In this document: positions 59,511 through 64,000 of the stretch, in pieces
Layout: the number at the start of each line of letters is the position of its first letter
Position numbering within the stretch: position 1 is the stretch's first letter
Source of the DNA: Siphonodentalium dalli
Taxonomy: Eukaryota > Mollusca > Scaphopoda > Gadilida > Siphonodentaliidae
Reading direction: 5' to 3'
Assembly (NCBI GenBank): GCA_032622095.1
Contig: CP136063.1
Span: forward strand, 118,566,723-118,630,722
DNA: 64,000 bases
Translations under genes and position numbers: made by a program
Notes under the pieces: generated by a model
What the model saw: only the letters and a program-made list of their open reading frames with translations
Databases searched by the model: none
Told to the model about the DNA's origin: nothing

Positions 59511-60050
59511 TAAAGTTTCGGGCATGTTAGCAATGAAAAAAACTTTCACAAACAGTCAATGTTAGATGACCTGGATTGCATCAAGCTTGGAGCATTATTA
59601 CAAAACTGGATGAGTTTTATTTGGGTGGTGTGACCGATTACTCAATTGGTAGATACAAATGTTTGTTTTGGCAAAACAATGATGTTCATTTCAATTAAAT
59701 TGTTTATTCTCAACACCTAACAAAGTAAATATATTGAGAGATTCACTTTGTGGCCTTGTGTGACAAGCTGTTGAGGAAGTCACCACTAGTATTGTAATTA
59801 TAATTTTGTGAAAACCATATGGCTAACCCCATATAAAGGTTTAATTGGCTAACCCAATATAAAGGTTTAATTGCTTTCCTGAGAACCTGACAGATATATT
59901 ATAGACTGATTGCTCATTTATTGAGGAGTGAGTGACCTTTTTTATGTTTACCCATACCATAGTATGGTACACGTAGTGTCAAAGTTTGGTTGACCACTCG
60001 TCGTTCATCTGTCTATCTGTCTGTTTGATTTAATTCCTTGCTCAATTTAA

Positions 60051-61410
60051 AGATACGGGTGGCCTTCCCTCTGGTTATAGCTGTTAAAATAGTCGCATCC
60101 GCTAAAACCGCCATAAACAAAAAGAATATTATATAATAGACAGAAGTTGTTCTTATACCAATTATAAATATCGCATACATTGCATGTTATTGTCACGTTT
60201 GTACTCTTTGTTATGTAAACAAACATTAAAAACGTTACAGAACCGTTTGTTTATAGACAAACACTTGGAACTACTGGATCGTCCAATGAAAATGTTCCGT
60301 TGTGCTGTGGGAGGCTAAGATAAAATTATTGGGCCCATCAACAATCACATTCAAATCACAGCAAATTTTATTTTAATGACCCATTCTACCTGCTGTCAGT
60401 TCAGAATCCAGCTAATCCATGTTACTTCATGATTGGGAAATATTCATACAGAAATCGTGCACATAATATAATTGTTATTGCAAAGAGATGAATATTTTTC
60501 AATCTAGCTAGTATTTTCTCCTAACCTATATATGGTATTATTATCCATCGATCCTTAACTAAGACTATCTCTGATTGGACAAAAGCCGCCACATGATAAT
60601 CCGGGAAAAAGTCATATTGGACTCCCGAATGTCATATTGGACTCCCAAGTGTGCAATATGACTTTTTTATTGGGACTCTGTGATGTCACGAATTAACTGT
60701 TGCGAAATGAATCGGTGAAATTGTGATGTGCGCACAACACTGGTGGATTGAGCAGACGTTTCAGTTCCGCATTTAGTTTTTTTTTTCATTTCCGTGTTTA
60801 CTGTTCCAAATCATGCTTTCTGATGATCAAATACAGGCTTTTATAGAGAATTAAGTGCCGACAAATACCAAAAATAACCACAAAAGTTTATTCCCAAAAT
60901 TTTAATTAACATACAGATGGATGATAAAAATGTCCAGGTTGTGGTGAAATGTCATACTGAACCCGTACAAGAATAACACATACTGTACACAACATTGTAT
61001 AATAACTTTATAATACATACCAAATTAGCAATTTACTGTATTATAGTATTGTGAGTTGTAGATGCACCAAATTAGGGGTTTCACAACCAACATACAATGC
61101 GCGCAATCTAAATAAGGAAATGACGCAATATCGTAACTCTGCAAATGAACAATTCACTGGGCTTTTTGTGAGAAACTAAACAACACTACTTGAATTTTCT
61201 CTGACACGGTGCGTGTTTTGTGAATAATATTGCATTCATATCATCATTATGCTATACTATTAAGTATATTCTTGAGGAAATTAATATAATTTGATAAATG
61301 TTATTTCTAAATTATAACCTACAACGAAGGCCGCAGGCAAAAAACAGATATTAAAAATATATAATAAAGTAATTTTCTTTTAATAATTAAAATTTAAAAA
61401 AAAAAAATTT
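60051..61410. repeat. Repeat K, copy 2, inside X5
   Basis: Its start matches 8733-8935. It includes three GTCATATTGGACTCCC/GTCATACTGAACCC motifs (60615-60960) in one orientation and CAATATGACTTTTT in the other. X sequence resumes near 61410 (TTGATTGAACTTGTTGCTCA). No coding region was found. Confidence 0.45.
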
Positions 61411-61617
61411 TTTGATTGAACTTGTTGCTCAATTAAATTTTTTTAATAATATTGGAAAAACTAACACCATTATAACTTCCGCTCTGCATGAAGGCTCTTG
61501 AACATTTTCGTCAGTGTTCAAATGAGGTTTATATTATTCTTGTTGATAGCATTCAGGAAGAATTATCAGTGGTGCCATGCTGATCAACCCTTCCTGGTAT
61601 CCATTGGCATGATTTAA

Positions 61618-61690
61618 CCCTTTGATGACTGGAGTAGCACTGGTACAGCATTACAGATCCTGTGCAAGTGCATTCTCTTATGTGAATCTC
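61618..61690. mobile_element. V-type MITE fragment in X5
   Basis: TTAA followed by CCCTTTGATGACTGGAGTAG and GTGCAAGTGCATTCTCTTAT, then a junction to X sequence that is the same as in X4. Confidence 0.55.
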
Positions 61691-61879
61691 CCTAATCGAC
61701 CCATATATTCTAATAATTTGTTTTATTATGTACATTTGTCTATTATAGTAGACGTAAATAGTATACTCTATAATTCAAAATAAAAACTCTAAATTATGAT
61801 TCCGATCATAGTAATTTACTATCGCCAAGGGATTAAACATCTGCCAATCCTGATCGGCCTCTTGTTGTTTCATTTTCAG

Positions 61880-62052
61880 TGTGAGAATAGATTTCCAACA
61901 AAGCATCGTCTGCTGGATGACACTGTTGATGACTATGAGGAAAGTGATGACGAGGATATATCCATTATGCACAGAACAACAAGAATGACGAAAACAGTGT
62001 TCCATTTCGTCACTGATAGTGATAGATTTCGTCCTCCTGTGAAGAAACCAAA
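61880..62052 (+). CDS. NBAS: NBAS exon M (acidic linker)
   Basis: A 173 bp exon (TTTCAG acceptor, CAAA|GTAAGT donor). It begins CENRFPTKHRL, continues with an acidic run DDTVDDYEESDDEDIS, and ends FHFVTDSDRFRPPVKKPK. Vertebrate NBAS likewise has C-E after the G-G-F-L motif, an E/D-rich linker, and an E-R-F-x-P-P-x-K-x-P block. It leaves in phase 2. The 3' terminus of repeat X5 ends at 61866, so only 13 nt, mostly the pyrimidine tract and AG, separate a mobile element from the exon. Branch point and tract are probably element-derived at least in part. Confidence 0.95.
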
Positions 62053-62559
62053 GTAAGTTCCTTATATAAGCAAGGTTATAAACTCACCTCAAAGGCCATG
62101 CACAAAGTCAAGTTCCAGTTTATCAGGCCCGCACACATGGTGAGAAACCCCACGTGATCAACCTTTTATTCGTGTTTTATATGTCAGGAAAAATTATAAT
62201 TGCTACAAAATAATTGCGGTATGTTGATTCAAACTTCCTCTGAATTGAGATTGAGCATGCATGTTTCCAGATTCAAATTTCTGATTAATACATTACATGA
62301 CCATCGAGATGAATTCCATGGGCAAACTTCTAAAAAAATGTGTCAATGATACTTGATTCCCACTCATTCTTTTGTGGTGATGTTCAGCTCAGAAGTTCAG
62401 CAAACAACCTTAGCCTAATTGTTGAAGCTTTATTTTGCTTTTCAGATGATAACTTTAGTTTTAGTTATGTATGTTTTGTATGTGTTCAGTCACATACAGG
62501 CTGAAAATCCCGTTTGTGTTCGGAATAGAGAGATTTCAGATTACAGAGGTAAATATTAG

Positions 62560-63190
62560 TGAGTATTCAGCCTGGACAATTCGTTCCGGATTTGGTTTAT
62601 AGTTGGTCTGGTTTTGGATAGGGATTTGGTTTGTATAGGGTCCAGTATGGAGAGGGATTTGGTTTATAGAGGAATCCAGTTTAGTGAGGGATTTGTTTTA
62701 TAGTGGGTCCAGTATGGAGAGGCATTTGTTTTATTGAAGGTCTGGTTTGGAGAGGGATTTGGTTTATACAGGGTCCTGTTTTGAGTGGGATTTGATTTAT
62801 AGAGGATCCGGTTTGGAGGGGTTTTACTGTTTGGAGAGGGATTTGGTTTATGTAGGGTCTGGTTTAGAGTGGGATTTGGTTTATAGAGGGTCCTGGATGT
62901 AGAGGGATTTGATTTATAGAGGGTCCAGTTTGGAGAGGTTTTACTGTCTAGAGAGGGATTTGGTTTATAGAGGGTCCTGTTTGGAGAAGGATTTGGTTTA
63001 TAGAGGGTCCAGCATGCAGAGGAATTTGGTTTATTGAGGGTCTGTTGTGGAGAGGGATTTGGTTAATAGAGGGTCCAATATGGAGAGGAATTTGTTTTAT
63101 TGAGGGTCTGGTTTGGAGAGGGATTTGGTTTTAAAATGGTCTGGATTGGAGAGGGATTTTGTTTATAGAGTGTCCTGTTTGTAGAATTTG
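62560..63190. repeat. ~33 bp tandem array before exon N
   Basis: About eighteen degenerate units of the form GAGGGATTTGGTTTATAGAG plus GGTCCTGTTTGGA. With the block at 63625-63710 it probably belongs to one pogo-like element (next entry). Confidence 0.75.
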
Positions 63191-63619
63191 AAATTGGGTG
63201 AGTTTGTCAATGTTTAAAGTAATTTCTATGTTGTGTAATGTTATATAAAATACACAATCAAGTAGTATATTAAATCCAGTATATGTACACTTGAATACAC
63301 TTACAAATGACTGCTTTATTTGTCAAAGTATTCCATATTCTATCACCGATGACAAGTTACTACAACATGTGTACGGTGTAGATCTATTTGTTCTGTTTAT
63401 TTCTGACCAGCTATATCACCTTCACACTACCATCAGCTAATTAGTGTCTCATGTTAACTGAATAAATTAAAACAATCCTTTGTATGTATTATGGCCAAGA
63501 AATGTAATTTTCTCCCAGTATAATTTTTATCAATAATAATCAATATAAAATTGGTAAGTTAGTTCTTAAAATGAAGATAAACAAAATGCATTGAATCATT
63601 ATTTTTGAAAATGGTGCGC

Positions 63620-63712
63620 CAATTTTTGATAGAGGGTCCGGTTTGGAGCTGGTCTGGTTTGGAGATGGTTCGGTCTGATACAGGTCCTGATTGGAGAGGT
63701 TTTACTGTATAT
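63620..63712. mobile_element. Terminus of a pogo-like element related to the 33 bp array
   Basis: Three or four GGTCCGGTTTGGAG-type motifs end at GAGAGGTTTTACTGTA; read on the other strand this is TACAGTAAAACCTCTCC, a pogo/Tc1-like end with repeated subterminal motifs. The opposite end was not found. It stops 127 bp before exon N. Confidence 0.5.
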
Positions 63713-63839
63713 AATAAATGCATCCATTATTATTACAACACTGCATAAAATCTCTTATAAATATATTCATGGTTTAAAATTTCTAAAGAATAACTTTTCA
63801 CTTCTGGTTAATATTTGCAATCGTTGTTCTTTTTTTCAG

Positions 63840-63909
63840 AATCGTTAATCGAACATACAGACTTGTGTGCTTGAAACGTACTACCCCAGAAGAGTTGTAT
63901 TCTAGGAAG
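63840..63909 (+). CDS. NBAS: NBAS exon N (last exon in window)
   Basis: A 70 bp exon (TTTCAG acceptor, AAG|GTAAAC donor). With the two bases from exon M it encodes KIVNRTYRLVCLKRTTPEEL and then YSRK. The Y-R-L-V-x-L-[RK]-x-T-T-P-E-E-L-Y motif is strongly conserved in NBAS and marks the transition from propeller to the alpha-solenoid (Sec39-like) part. It ends in phase 0 after codon 499 of the visible frame; the gene continues past the window. Confidence 0.95.
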
Positions 63910-64000
63910 GTAAACCCATCTTTATTTAAGTAAAAATTATTATGATGTTTGCCATATTTTTCAGAAGTTATGACCGTCTATCTTGTTTATTGATATAATT

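Larger units (their letters stand above)
59944..61866. mobile_element. Element X, copy 5, abutting exon M
   Basis: 5' hairpin ATGTTTACCCATACCATAGT with a short GTCTATCTGTCTG run; 3' end CTGCCAATCCTGATCGGC (one hairpin base changed) plus CTCTTGTT. It is interrupted by repeat K (60051 to about 61410). The V-type fragment lies at 61618. The 3' end is 13 nt from exon M. Confidence 0.7.

Overview
The window is nuclear DNA of an animal, most likely a marine invertebrate and probably a mollusc. It is AT-rich, almost free of long open frames and packed with repeats. The mollusc guess rests on the repeat types: hairpins followed by GTCC/GTCT microsatellites, tRNA-like SINE heads, and many short inverted-repeat elements. 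No species can be named from the sequence alone.

One host gene is visible, on the plus strand: the 5' part of NBAS (neuroblastoma-amplified sequence), a subunit of the NBAS-RINT1-ZW10 tether for Golgi-to-ER retrograde vesicles. Fourteen exons (466-532, 5486-5528, 5692-5772, 11651-11698, 12714-12891, 16861-16943, 33723-34017, 40438-40509, 42274-42402, 43828-43891, 50375-50424, 50928-51071, 61880-62052, 63840-63909) join through GT-AG introns into one uninterrupted frame of 499 codons. This covers most of the N-terminal beta-propeller region. The start codon lies upstream and the Sec39-type remainder lies beyond the window. Exons make up about 2.3% of the sequence; introns run from 163 bp to 16.8 kb.

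The introns are a layered deposit of mobile elements. 0-12 kb: hAT-like elements with 7-8 bp duplications, a TTAA-flanked piggyBac-like MITE made of palindromes, a TA-flanked element carrying a nested hAT, and the first copy (X1) of a hairpin-plus-microsatellite element. 12-17 kb: a second TTAA MITE, a 213 bp foldback, and a 2.9 kb TTA-flanked Harbinger-like element (H1). 18-32.5 kb: a giant foldback element (Y). Its two arms are homologous, so one serves as the empty-site control for insertions in the other. It has been invaded by X2 (no target duplication), by two copies of a TA-flanked MITE (Z1, Z3), and by a 7.3 kb TAA-flanked element (H2). H2 itself holds Z2, X3 and further elements. 33-41 kb: pogo-like fragments, a 4.1 kb foldback split by a second foldback with SINE-like and unknown retroelement-like sequence, and further MITEs. 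44-49 kb and 56-62 kb: two tandem-array elements (U1, U2), X4 with a nested TTAA element (N), and X5, whose 3' end lies 13 nt from an NBAS exon. 51-56 kb: several tandemly duplicated low-copy repeats. 62.5-63.7 kb: a 33 bp minisatellite-like array ending in a pogo-like terminus.

The strongest unusual theme is that many unrelated TIR element families here carry arrays of a short, family-specific, usually CpG-containing motif that in several cases reverses orientation inside the element. A second theme is three families (O, X, U) sharing a 5' hairpin, a microsatellite or repeat core, and a 3' hairpin followed by a short T-rich tail. One of these insertions demonstrably lacks a target duplication, which fits Helentron-type non-autonomous elements.
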